Source of the DNA: an uncultured Clostridia bacterium
GTDB taxonomy: Bacteria; Bacillota; Clostridia; Christensenellales; Borkfalkiaceae
Assembly: GCA_947177825.1 (NCBI GenBank)
Contig: CAMWWA010000053.1
Location: 1-7,807, forward strand
DNA length: 7,807 nucleotides
Reading direction: 5' to 3'
Shown here: positions 1 through 6,144 of the stretch, in pieces
Position numbering within the stretch: the stretch's first letter is position 1
How the letters are laid out: every line of letters begins with the position of its first letter
Position numbers and translations under genes: made by a program
Notes under the pieces: generated by a model
Seen by the model: the letters and a program-made list of their open reading frames with translations, nothing else
What the model was told of the DNA's origin: nothing
The model's database searches: none

Positions 1-684
1 GTCCACGCCTGCGGGGATTTTAACCGTAAACGAGGTCTGTTTGCGCGTATAGCCCGCGCCCTTGCAGTCGGGGCAACGGTCGGTAATCTTCTTGCCCGTG
101 CCGTTACAATCGGGGCAGGCGCCCACCTGTATCGTGCGCCCGAAAATGGTATCCTGCTGATATTTGATTCTTCCCGAACCGCCGCACTTGGGGCAGTTTG
201 TAAACGCGGTGCCGTTCTTTGCGCCCGTGCCAGAGCACGATTTGCAGGGCTCGTTGCGCATATAGCTTATGTCCTTGCTGCACCCCTTTATTGCGTCCAG
301 GAAGGAAAGACGGATTGTCTGCTCGATATCCGCTCCGCGCGAACGGGAAGGCGCGCTCTGTCTGCCGCCAAAACCGCCGAAGCCGCCGAACATAGAGGAT
401 ATTATGTCCTCGAAGCCGCTCATGCCTCCCATTCCGCCTGCGCCGCCCATACCGCCCATGCCGGGGTGGTCGAGCTCGAAGTCGTATTGCTTGCGCTTGT
501 TCTCGTCCGAAAGCGTTTCGTTGGCCTCGTTTATCTCCTTGAACTTTTCCGCACAAGCCGCGTCGCCGGGGTGGAAATCGGGGTGATACTGCTTTGCAAG
601 CTTGCGGTAAGCCGACTTAATCTGGTCGGGCGTTGCGTTTCTCTGCACGCCGAGCACGTCGTAGTAATTTTTCTTGTCTGCCAT
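1..684 (-). CDS. dnaJ: Chaperone protein DnaJ (Hsp40), N-terminal 228 residues, truncated by window edge
   Basis: Co-chaperone that brings unfolded clients to DnaK and stimulates its ATPase in the cytoplasm. Read on the minus strand from the ATG at 682-684, the frame stays open to base 1, giving 228 residues of a protein usually about 370-380 long; the rest lies beyond the window. Visible domains in order: J domain (about residues 6-69, starting NYYDVLGV) with the essential HPD triad at 34-36; a Gly/Met/Phe-rich linker (about 75-107); and the zinc-binding domain with all four CxxCxGxG repeats (Cys 147/150, 164/167, 190/193, 204/207). This is therefore a class I (type A) DnaJ. The start is preferred because the J domain begins at once; the Shine-Dalgarno is weak, a purine-rich GAGAGAAAG run without GGAGG. 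The gene lies 287 bases downstream of dnaK, an unusually large and structured gap, so it may have its own promoter. Identity is near certain. Confidence 0.97.
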   Translation of the reverse strand, partial: MADKKNYYDVLGVQRNATPDQIKSAYRKLAKQYHPDFHPGDAACAEKFKEINEANETLSDENKRKQYDFELDHPGMGGMGGAGGMGGMSGFEDIISSMFGGFGGFGGRQSAPSRSRGADIEQTIRLSFLDAIKGCSKDISYMRNEPCKSCSGTGAKNGTAFTNCPKCGGSGRIKYQQDTIFGRTIQVGACPDCNGTGKKITDRCPDCKGAGYTRKQTSFTVKIPAGVD

Positions 685-701
685 AATCTTTCTCTCTCGC
701 A

Positions 702-732
702 AAACTCTTTCGCTGGCGACGCGAAATAGTTT
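702..732 (-). promoter_or_regulatory. Hairpin next to the dnaJ ribosome-binding site
   Basis: Bases 702-706 pair with 728-732 (AAACT/AGTTT), there is one mismatch (707/727), and 708-713 pair with 721-726 (TTTCGC/GCGAAA). The loop is 7 bases (714-720). In the dnaJ mRNA the stem ends about 17 bases before the ATG, directly before the purine-rich ribosome site. No U run follows, so it is not a terminator. A role in translation control or mRNA stability is inference. Confidence 0.5.
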
Positions 733-756
733 CTGCGAATTTAGGGCGTTGCCCTC

Positions 757-803
757 TTTTTGCGATTTTATGATAGCACTCATATTATCAGAAATCGCAA
801 AAA
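757..803 (-). promoter_or_regulatory. Long AT-rich inverted repeat in the dnaJ leader
   Basis: A perfect 12-bp outer stem (757-768 with 792-803, TTTTTGCGATTT and its complement) is followed inward by a small internal loop (769-770 versus 791), then a 5-bp inner stem (TGATA 771-775 with TATCA 786-790) and a 10-base loop (776-785). On the plus strand, the inner-stem/loop junction reads ATAGCACTC (773-781), which matches 8 of 9 positions of one arm of the HrcA operator CIRCE (TTAGCACTC). The second arm is not present at the expected place. The element may act as an operator or as an RNA structure; the sequence does not decide. Confidence 0.55.
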
Positions 804-888
804 TTCACCTACTCAGGCGAATGTATTCGCAAATTGGGTCGCGCTGCGCAAAAGCGTGGTTTTGCTTGCTACGTTTTTATTATTTATT

Positions 889-918
889 ATTTTATTTGTG
901 GCATATGTACGGTGTAAC
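889..918 (-). promoter_or_regulatory. Candidate sigma-A promoter for dnaJ
   Basis: On the minus strand, TAAAAT (bases 894-889) is a 5/6 match to the -10 box. GTTACA (918-913) is a 4/6 match to TTGACA, 18 bases upstream. The surroundings are AT-rich. Transcription would start near 882 and give a leader of about 200 bases. The site lies just after the 924-950 hairpin, which would suit dnaJ being a separate transcript from grpE-dnaK. Such matches arise by chance in AT-rich DNA, so confidence is modest. Confidence 0.35.
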
Positions 919-923
919 CGCTT

Positions 924-950
924 ACAGCGCACGCCTTAAGCGTGCGCTGT
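924..950 (-). terminator. GC-rich hairpin after dnaK, lacking a U run
   Basis: A perfect 11-bp stem (924-934 with 940-950, ACAGCGCACGC and its complement) has a 5-base loop (935-939). It lies 21 bases after the dnaK stop codon. In the dnaK transcript the stem is followed by AAGCGG rather than U residues, so it does not meet the usual intrinsic-terminator rule. It could still mark the 3' end of a processed or paused dnaK mRNA and protect it from exonucleases. The adjacent 12-base palindrome at 950-961 (TTAAACGTTTAA) overlaps it by one base. Confidence 0.4.
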
Positions 951-971
951 TAAACGTTTAATCTTTAACTT

Positions 972-2765
972 TTAATTATGCTGTTTGAAGTCAGTGTCGT
1001 CATCGTCGCTGCCTGCGCCGGGGTTCTGTCCCTGCGCCTGCTGGTACATTCTGGCGATTACGGGCTGAACGTCCTGCTGCAGCTTGTCGTATGCGGCTTT
1101 GATTCTCTGGTTGTCGCCGCTTGCAAGCTCGGTCTTGGCGCTTGAAACCGCGTCCTCAATGGTCTTCTTGTCGTCGTCGGAAAGCTTGTCGCCCGCTTCC
1201 TTAACCGTCTTTTCAAGACTGTCAATCATACCTTCGAGGTTGTTCTTGTTGTCAATCTCTTCCTTGCGCTTCTTGTCCTCTTCGGCGTATCTTTCCGCGT
1301 CCTTAACCGCCTTGTCTATTTCCTCGTCGGAAAGATTGGTGGAAGCCGTAATGGTTATATTCTGGCTCTTGCCCGTGCCCAAATCCTTTGCGGTTACGTT
1401 TACTATGCCGTTCGCGTCCACGTCGAAGGTGACCTCAATCTGGGGCACGCCGCGCGGTGCGGGAGGAATGTCGTTAAGCATAAACTTGCCAAGCGACTTG
1501 TTGTCGCGTGCAAATTTTCTTTCGCCCTGCAAAACGTTGATTTCAACGCCGGGCTGGTTATCCGCCGCCGTGGAGAACACCTGGCTCTTCTTTACGGGGA
1601 TTGTCGTATTTCTTTCGATGAGGGGCGTGGATACGCCGCCCAGGGTTTCGATGCCGAGCGTCAGAGGCATAACGTCCAGAAGAAGAACGTCCTTAACCTC
1701 GCCGCTCAAAACGCCGCCCTGAATAGCCGCGCCGATGGCAACGCATTCGTCGGGGTTGATGCCCTTGAAGGGCTCCTTGCCGCTGACCTTCTGAACCTTG
1801 TCGTATACGGCGGGGATACGCGTAGAACCGCCGACCATAATCACCTTGCTGATATCCGAATAGGAAAGACCTGCGTCCTGCATAGCCTTCTTCATGGGCT
1901 CCACCGTCCTCTCCACGAGGTCGGAGGTCAGGCTGTCGAACTTCTGCTTGGAAAGGTCGATATCGAGGTGCTGGGGAGCGCCGTCTACCACCGTAATGAA
2001 GGGCAGGTTGATGTTGGTGCTGCTCATACCCGAAAGCTCGATTTTCGCCTTCTCGGCAGCCTCCTTAAGCCTCTGCATAGCCATCTTGTCCTTGGAAAGG
2101 TCTACGCCCGTATCCTTTTTGAAGGTCTCTACGAGGAAGTCGATAATTTTGTTGTCGAAGTCGTCGCCGCCGAGGTGCGTGTCGCCGTTGGTTGCAAGCA
2201 CTTCGAATACGCCGTCGCCGATTTCCAGAATGGAAACGTCGAACGTGCCGCCGCCGAGGTCGTAAATCATAACCTTCTGCGTGCCTTCCTGCTTATCGAG
2301 TCCGTAAGCAAGCGCCGCCGCCGTGGGCTCGTTAATTATACGCAGAACGTTGAGTCCCGCAATCTTGCCCGCGTCCTTGGTTGCCTGGCGCTGCGAATCG
2401 TTGAAGTATGCGGGGCAGGTGATAACCGCGTCGGTAACCTTGCTGCCGATATAGCTTTCCGCGTCCGCCTTAAGCTTGGCAAGCACCATTGCGGAAATTT
2501 CCTGGGGGGAATATCCCTTTTCGATGTTTACCTTGTAAGCCTCGCCCATATGTCTTTTGATGGAAATAACCGTCTTGTCGGGCTGAGCTACGGCAAGTCT
2601 CTTTGCCGCCTGTCCGACTATACGCGTACCGTCCGCCTTGAACGATACGACCGAGGGCGTAGTTCTGCTGCCTTCACTGTTGGCTATAACGACGGGCTCG
2701 CCGCCTTCCATGACCGCTACGCACGAGTTGGTAGTTCCCAAGTCAATACCTATTACCTTTCCCAT
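972..2765 (-). CDS. dnaK: Molecular chaperone DnaK (Hsp70)
   Basis: Cytoplasmic Hsp70: ATP-dependent binding and release of unfolded polypeptides with DnaJ and GrpE. It is complete at 597 residues, close to the usual 600-640. Nucleotide-binding domain (about 1-355) has phosphate loop IDLGTTNS (7-14), Lys70, [11 protein letters not shown] (145-155), DLGGGTFD (169-176), [11 protein letters not shown] (194-204) and VGGSTRIP (311-318). The hydrophobic linker DVLLLDV is at 359-365. The substrate-binding beta domain covers about 366-475 and the helical lid about 478-575. A disordered acidic tail ends in TDFKQHN. Compared with E. coli DnaK, a stretch of about two dozen residues after residue 70 is missing, the known deletion of Gram-positive DnaK. 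Start ATG at 2763-2765 has a good AGGAG site 8 bases upstream. The gene follows grpE by 36 bases, so they are probably cotranscribed. Essentially certain. Confidence 0.99.
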   Translation of the reverse strand: MGKVIGIDLGTTNSCVAVMEGGEPVVIANSEGSRTTPSVVSFKADGTRIVGQAAKRLAVAQPDKTVISIKRHMGEAYKVNIEKGYSPQEISAMVLAKLKADAESYIGSKVTDAVITCPAYFNDSQRQATKDAGKIAGLNVLRIINEPTAAALAYGLDKQEGTQKVMIYDLGGGTFDVSILEIGDGVFEVLATNGDTHLGGDDFDNKIIDFLVETFKKDTGVDLSKDKMAMQRLKEAAEKAKIELSGMSSTNINLPFITVVDGAPQHLDIDLSKQKFDSLTSDLVERTVEPMKKAMQDAGLSYSDISKVIMVGGSTRIPAVYDKVQKVSGKEPFKGINPDECVAIGAAIQGGVLSGEVKDVLLLDVMPLTLGIETLGGVSTPLIERNTTIPVKKSQVFSTAADNQPGVEINVLQGERKFARDNKSLGKFMLNDIPPAPRGVPQIEVTFDVDANGIVNVTAKDLGTGKSQNITITASTNLSDEEIDKAVKDAERYAEEDKKRKEEIDNKNNLEGMIDSLEKTVKEAGDKLSDDDKKTIEDAVSSAKTELASGDNQRIKAAYDKLQQDVQPVIARMYQQAQGQNPGAGSDDDDTDFKQHN

Positions 2766-2801
2766 TTTAATATCTCCTTTTTTCGCAAAATCTTTTTTAT
2801 A
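2766..2801 (-). promoter_or_regulatory. grpE-dnaK spacer with the dnaK ribosome-binding site
   Basis: This 36-base AT-rich spacer holds a clear AAGGAGA Shine-Dalgarno for dnaK, spaced 8 bases from the ATG. Just upstream in the mRNA is a TTTTGCGA element (complement of 2783-2790). A similar TTTTGCGAGAGAGA arrangement precedes dnaJ (complement of 697-704). No terminator lies between the genes. Confidence 0.7.
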
Positions 2802-3332
2802 TTAAACGGTTACCGTTACCTGCGCAAAGCGGATAACCTTTCCTTCCCGTCTGTATCCTTTTTTCAGAACAGCCTTAACGACGTTTGCTTCCTCTCCGTC
2901 CTCCGCAGGCATATTCAGCACCGCTTCGGCAACGCTTTCGTCGAACTTGTCGCCAGCCTTTACGGGAATTTCCTCAACGCCCAGCGACTGCAAAATGTTG
3001 ACGAAATTCTTTACTATCTTGTCGATACCCGCCTTGGTCTTTTCGTCCGTTGCGCCGTCGTAAGCGTATCCGAACGTATCGGCTACGGGCAACAGCTTCA
3101 AAATCGCCTCCGCCTTGCCGTCCTGGTAAGCCTGCGAAGCCTGCATCTGCGTGCGCTTGCGGTAGTTGTCGTACTCTGCGGAAACGGCGTACCACTTGCG
3201 TTTGTAGTCCTCCGCTGCGGCAACCGCCTTCAAAAGCTCGCCGTCCGCCTCCTGCGCCTGCGCGGTCTCTCCGGTCGGGGTTTCCTGCTCTTTCAGCTCT
3301 TCCGTTTCTTTCTTTTCCTCTTTCTTTGCCAT
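2802..3332 (-). CDS. grpE: Nucleotide exchange factor GrpE
   Basis: Homodimeric cytoplasmic cofactor that releases ADP from DnaK. It is 176 residues, within the usual 170-210. Layout: a charged, disordered N-terminus rich in Lys/Glu (1-33), a long coiled-coil helix (about 34-80) with the family motif AEYDNYRKRT (52-61), a helical segment with LLPVADTF (80-87) in place of the common LLPVLDNL, and a C-terminal beta domain (about 120-176) with GDKFD and the closing KKGYRREGKVIRFAQVTV. The usual Pro in VIRPA is Phe169 here, a mild oddity. The ATG at 3330-3332 has an AAGGA site about 10 bases upstream. It is the first gene of the visible chaperone cluster. In many Bacillota hrcA precedes grpE; here the next gene is divergent, so hrcA is not adjacent. 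Confidence 0.97.
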   Translation of the reverse strand: MAKKEEKKETEELKEQETPTGETAQAQEADGELLKAVAAAEDYKRKWYAVSAEYDNYRKRTQMQASQAYQDGKAEAILKLLPVADTFGYAYDGATDEKTKAGIDKIVKNFVNILQSLGVEEIPVKAGDKFDESVAEAVLNMPAEDGEEANVVKAVLKKGYRREGKVIRFAQVTVTV

Positions 3333-3509
3333 GACGGGTTTCCTTAAATTATCCTGTGATTTTTCTGCTTACATTATTTATATAAAGCTTCTTTGCCCTT
3401 CTTAAACATTTTGCGCACGATTTTTTTTACTTAAAATAAGATTTTTATCGCGCAAAACCCCTAATTTTCTGCGCTTGACGGTATTTTAAAAATATGTTAT
3501 ACTCACCGT
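3333..3509. promoter_or_regulatory. Divergent control region between grpE and the phosphatase gene
   Basis: 177 AT-rich bases that must hold the promoters for both directions. No CIRCE operator (TTAGCACTC-N9-GAGTGCTAA) is visible. An inverted pair, TTTTGCGC (3409-3416) and GCGCAAAA (3450-3457), encloses 33 very AT-rich bases. On the grpE side a -10-like TATATAAAT lies near 3378-3386 (minus strand) but no good -35 box accompanies it, so the grpE promoter is not assigned. The phosphatase promoter is listed separately. Confidence 0.55.
3475..3503 (+). promoter_or_regulatory. Strong sigma-A promoter for the phosphatase gene
   Basis: TTGACG (3475-3480, 5/6) and TATACT (3498-3503, 5/6) are separated by exactly 17 bases, with an AT-rich tract upstream. 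The normal start point, about 7 bases after the -10 box, falls on or next to the A of the ATG at 3510. The transcript would then have little or no 5' leader. Confidence 0.8.
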
Positions 3510-4313
3510 ATGCACGTGCACGTAAGGAAAATGCAGGCGAAAAAGCTTTCCAATACCCGCGATTCGGGCGGTCTGCCCACGGCTGACGGGCGCAAGATTA
3601 AACACGGAAAGCTTATCCGCAGCGGTAAGCTTTATAAATTACCCCAAAAAACGGTGGACAAGCTTAAAAAGCTTGGCGTAACCACCGTCGTAGACCTGCG
3701 CATTTTTACCGAAATCGAGGAGTACCCCGACACTATTTGGGAGGGAGTGAATTACGTGCATCTCCCCCTTCTGTGCACCGCGACGCCCGGTATTACGCGC
3801 GAAAAGAGTATGCGGTATACTATGGCAGTCGAATCCAAGCGCATCAAATCGGAGTTCGGCACGGGCGAAAACTATATGGAGCAGATGTACCGTTCTATTC
3901 TGCTCAGCGAGGAGCCCCGGCAACACCTAAAGTCGTTGTTGAGACTGGTTATAGACAACGACGGCACCATACTTTGGCATTGCAGCAGCGGCAAGGACAG
4001 AGCAGGAATCGTCGCTATGCTGATAGAGTCCCTTCTGGGCGTGAGCGAGGAGGTAATACTTGCCGACTATATGGCGTCCAGCCGCTTCCTGCGCGGCAAA
4101 TTTCTACGCAACAAGTTCGGGCTTGCACTCGTCCCCTGCGCGTTCAGGTTGAAAAAACTTTTAAAAGCTTTTATGGACGTCAAGCCGCAGTTTTTAACGT
4201 CGGCAATGAACGCCGTCAAGGAGCAATACGGCAGTATAAATAATTATTGCAAACAGGTGCTCGGCGTCACCGACCAAGACGTAGAAACAATGAAACAAAA
4301 ATATTTGGAATAA
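3510..4313 (+). CDS. Tyrosine/dual-specificity phosphatase family protein (PtpB/LipA-like)
   Basis: Predicted cytoplasmic cysteine phosphatase of the Y_phosphatase3 type (relatives: mycobacterial PtpB, Listeria LipA), acting on phosphotyrosine or phosphoinositide-like substrates; the true substrate is unknown. 267 residues, no signal peptide or membrane segment. The N-terminal family block runs from about residue 13 (SNTRDSGGLPTADGRKI, then LIRSGKL at 35-41), followed by VVDLR (60-64) and the P-loop HCSSGKDRAG (157-166), with nucleophile Cys158 and phosphate-binding Arg164. The family usually has HCxAGKDRTG; here Ser160 replaces Ala, and Ala165 replaces the Thr/Ser after Arg that helps hydrolyse the phospho-enzyme. 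The C-terminal third is helical and Lys-rich. Two starts are possible: ATG 3510, leaderless, or the in-frame ATG 3531, with AAGGA only 2 bases before it. Both keep the full catalytic domain. It is a single-gene transcript with its own promoter and terminator. Confidence 0.85.
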   Translation: MHVHVRKMQAKKLSNTRDSGGLPTADGRKIKHGKLIRSGKLYKLPQKTVDKLKKLGVTTVVDLRIFTEIEEYPDTIWEGVNYVHLPLLCTATPGITREKSMRYTMAVESKRIKSEFGTGENYMEQMYRSILLSEEPRQHLKSLLRLVIDNDGTILWHCSSGKDRAGIVAMLIESLLGVSEEVILADYMASSRFLRGKFLRNKFGLALVPCAFRLKKLLKAFMDVKPQFLTSAMNAVKEQYGSINNYCKQVLGVTDQDVETMKQKYLE

Positions 4314-4319
4314 AGCGAG

Positions 4320-4352
4320 AGCCGCGCGGCAGAATATGCCGCGCGGCTTTTT
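4320..4352 (+). terminator. Intrinsic terminator of the phosphatase gene
   Basis: A perfect 12-bp GC-rich stem (4320-4331 with 4337-4348) has a GAATA loop and a T run at 4348-4352 followed by TATATA. It begins 6 bases after the stop codon. It also lies 18 bases beyond the glmS stop on the other strand; in that direction only TCTCGCTTTA follows the stem, so bidirectional use is possible but weaker. Confidence 0.92.
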
Positions 4353-4369
4353 ATATATAGGTGCGCGGT

Positions 4370-6142
4370 TTATTCAACCGTGACCGACTTGGCAAGATTG
4401 CGCGGCTTATCGGGGTCGCGCCCTAAAATTATTGCGGTGTGGTAGGCAACCAGCTGCAGCGCCACCGACGAAGAGAACGGCGAAAGATTTAACGGACTAT
4501 CTGGAATTTTCCAGACGGTTGCCGTATCCTTCAGCTTTTCGGCAACGCCGTCCAAGCAGGTTATCACCGCGACCTTACCCTTGCGCGAGGCAATCTGGCT
4601 TGCCGCATTAAGGCACTTTTCGGCAAGCGCCTCGTCGCATATAACGAACACGCTTAGCGTATTTTCGTCCACCAGGGCAAGCGTGCCGTGCTTCAGTTCG
4701 CCCGCGGGATATCCGTCGCTGAACACGTAGGAAACCTCTTTGAGTTTAAGCGAAGCTTCCACCGCTACGGCGTAGTCAATCCCCCTACCTAAAAAGAACA
4801 CCGCTTTGGACTGAGCGCACAGCGAGGCGATTTCCTCCGCACGTTTGGCGCCCTTTAAAACCTCGCCTATCATCGGGCAGACCGAAAGCAATTCGGACTG
4901 CGCGTCAAAGACATCGCACGACAGTTTGGAAATGAGATACAGCGCGGCAAGCTGCCCAGTGTAGCTCTTGGTTGCAGCCACGCACACTTCCGCACCTGCG
5001 CATACGGGCACTACCATATGCGCCACGCGCGTTATTGCCGAATATCCGCAGTTGGTCACGGCAACCACGCGCGCCCCCGCTTTCTTCAGCTCCTGCACCG
5101 CCTCCACCGTGTCCGCCGTTTCGCCGCTCTGACTTATGGCAAGCACCAGCGTTGCAGGCGTTACGCGCGGAATGGAATAGCGCAGCTCGCTTGCGATTTC
5201 AACCTGGCAGAACACGCCGCACCTGTCCGAAAAGAAGCGCCTTGCGGCAAGCCCGGCGTTGTAAGCCGTGCCGCACCCCGTCATAATAATTCTGTCCGCG
5301 CCGCGCACGTATTCTGACAGCCGCTTGACGTCCACCGTCCTGAAAAACCCCTCGCACGTTTCGCGCACGGTGCGCTGGGTTTCGTGTATTTCCTTAATCA
5401 TATAGTGCGCGTAACTGCCCGTTCCCGAATTGAATTGGTCGAGGAATACCGGGCGGCGAACGCGCATTACGGGCGATAGCGACGAGTTGTAGAAACGCGC
5501 CGACTGCGCTGTTATTACCGCAAAGTCGCCGTCCTCGGGCACGCAGACCGAAGTGACCTCCGCAGGGAGAGCCGGCACGTCGCTGCACAGCGTTACGCCG
5601 CTATCCGAAAAACCTACGACGACGGGGCTTTTATATTTGACGGCGATTATCCCGTCAAAGCCCCTGCAAAGCACCGCCAGCGCGTAGGAGCCTTTCAGCC
5701 GCTCCACCGCCTTTGCCACCGCGCTTAAAGCGTCACCCTTATAATATTTGTCAATCAGCTTAACTATTACCTCGCTGTCCGTTTGGGATAAAAATTCCGC
5801 TCCCTCCGCAAGCAGCTCGGCTTTAAGCTCGGCAAAGTTTTCAATTATGCCGTTATGTACGATAGAAAACGCGCCCGAATTATGCGGATGGGCGTTTTTG
5901 TCGGAGGGCTCGCCGTGAGTCGCCCAGCGCGTATGCCCGATAGCCACGCCGCCCGAAAGCGCCGCCGCGCCCTCTTCCAAGCCGCTCACCCTTCCGCCGC
6001 GCTTGACGGTTGCAATTTCGCCGCCGCTCAAAACGGACAGCCCCGCAGAATCGTAACCGCGGTATTCCAGCCGCTTCAACCCCTCCAGCACTTCCGCAAC
6101 CGCGTTGCCGCGCTTTTTAGCCACACCGATAATTCCGCACAT
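4370..6142 (-). CDS. glmS: Glutamine--fructose-6-phosphate aminotransferase (isomerizing)
   Basis: Makes glucosamine-6-phosphate from fructose-6-phosphate and glutamine, the first committed step to UDP-GlcNAc for peptidoglycan. 590 residues, near the usual 600-610. The N-terminal glutaminase domain has the catalytic Cys2 (MCGIIG, exposed after Met removal), LEYRGYDSAG (25-34), HTRWATHG (70-77), HNGIIEN (96-102) and QTDSE (120-124). Two SIS domains follow: the first (about 280-420) with GCGTAYNAG (289-297), SQSGETADT (337-345) and ATKSYTGQ (390-397); the second (about 440-580) with GELKHG (481-486). The C-terminal DPDKPRNLAKSVTVE (576-590) carries the Lys that binds the sugar. Thr487 replaces the common Pro after GELKHG. 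The ATG follows the glmM stop by 2 bases, with the ribosome site (GAGGGGG) inside the end of glmM, so translation is probably coupled. There is no room for a glmS ribozyme directly upstream. Confidence 0.98.
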   Translation of the reverse strand: MCGIIGVAKKRGNAVAEVLEGLKRLEYRGYDSAGLSVLSGGEIATVKRGGRVSGLEEGAAALSGGVAIGHTRWATHGEPSDKNAHPHNSGAFSIVHNGIIENFAELKAELLAEGAEFLSQTDSEVIVKLIDKYYKGDALSAVAKAVERLKGSYALAVLCRGFDGIIAVKYKSPVVVGFSDSGVTLCSDVPALPAEVTSVCVPEDGDFAVITAQSARFYNSSLSPVMRVRRPVFLDQFNSGTGSYAHYMIKEIHETQRTVRETCEGFFRTVDVKRLSEYVRGADRIIMTGCGTAYNAGLAARRFFSDRCGVFCQVEIASELRYSIPRVTPATLVLAISQSGETADTVEAVQELKKAGARVVAVTNCGYSAITRVAHMVVPVCAGAEVCVAATKSYTGQLAALYLISKLSCDVFDAQSELLSVCPMIGEVLKGAKRAEEIASLCAQSKAVFFLGRGIDYAVAVEASLKLKEVSYVFSDGYPAGELKHGTLALVDENTLSVFVICDEALAEKCLNAASQIASRKGKVAVITCLDGVAEKLKDTATVWKIPDSPLNLSPFSSSVALQLVAYHTAIILGRDPDKPRNLAKSVTVE

Positions 6143-6144
6143 AC

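Larger units (their letters stand above)
685..971 (-). other. Structured dnaK-dnaJ intergenic region / dnaJ leader
   Basis: This 287-base stretch has no convincing gene; the plus-strand frame here overlaps the dnaJ start and has no ribosome site. It holds, in dnaJ transcription order: a 12-base palindrome (950-961), an 11-bp GC-rich hairpin (924-950), a candidate promoter (889-918), a short GCGAAT/ATTCGC dyad (817-830), a long AT-rich hairpin (757-803) and a hairpin abutting the dnaJ ribosome site (702-732). Several CGCAAAA/TTTTGCG elements are scattered through it. The dense symmetry suggests a regulatory leader, but no known RNA family was recognised. Confidence 0.6.

Noticed and set aside
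674..961. A 95-codon plus-strand frame in the dnaK-dnaJ gap
   Set aside because: It overlaps the dnaJ start, has no Shine-Dalgarno, and its composition follows the inverted repeats rather than a protein-like pattern.
1968..3347. A 459-codon open frame on the plus strand, antisense to dnaK and grpE
   Set aside because: It lies entirely opposite two certain genes, spans their boundary, has no recognisable domain and no ribosome site. Long antisense frames opposite highly expressed genes such as dnaK are a known by-product of codon bias.
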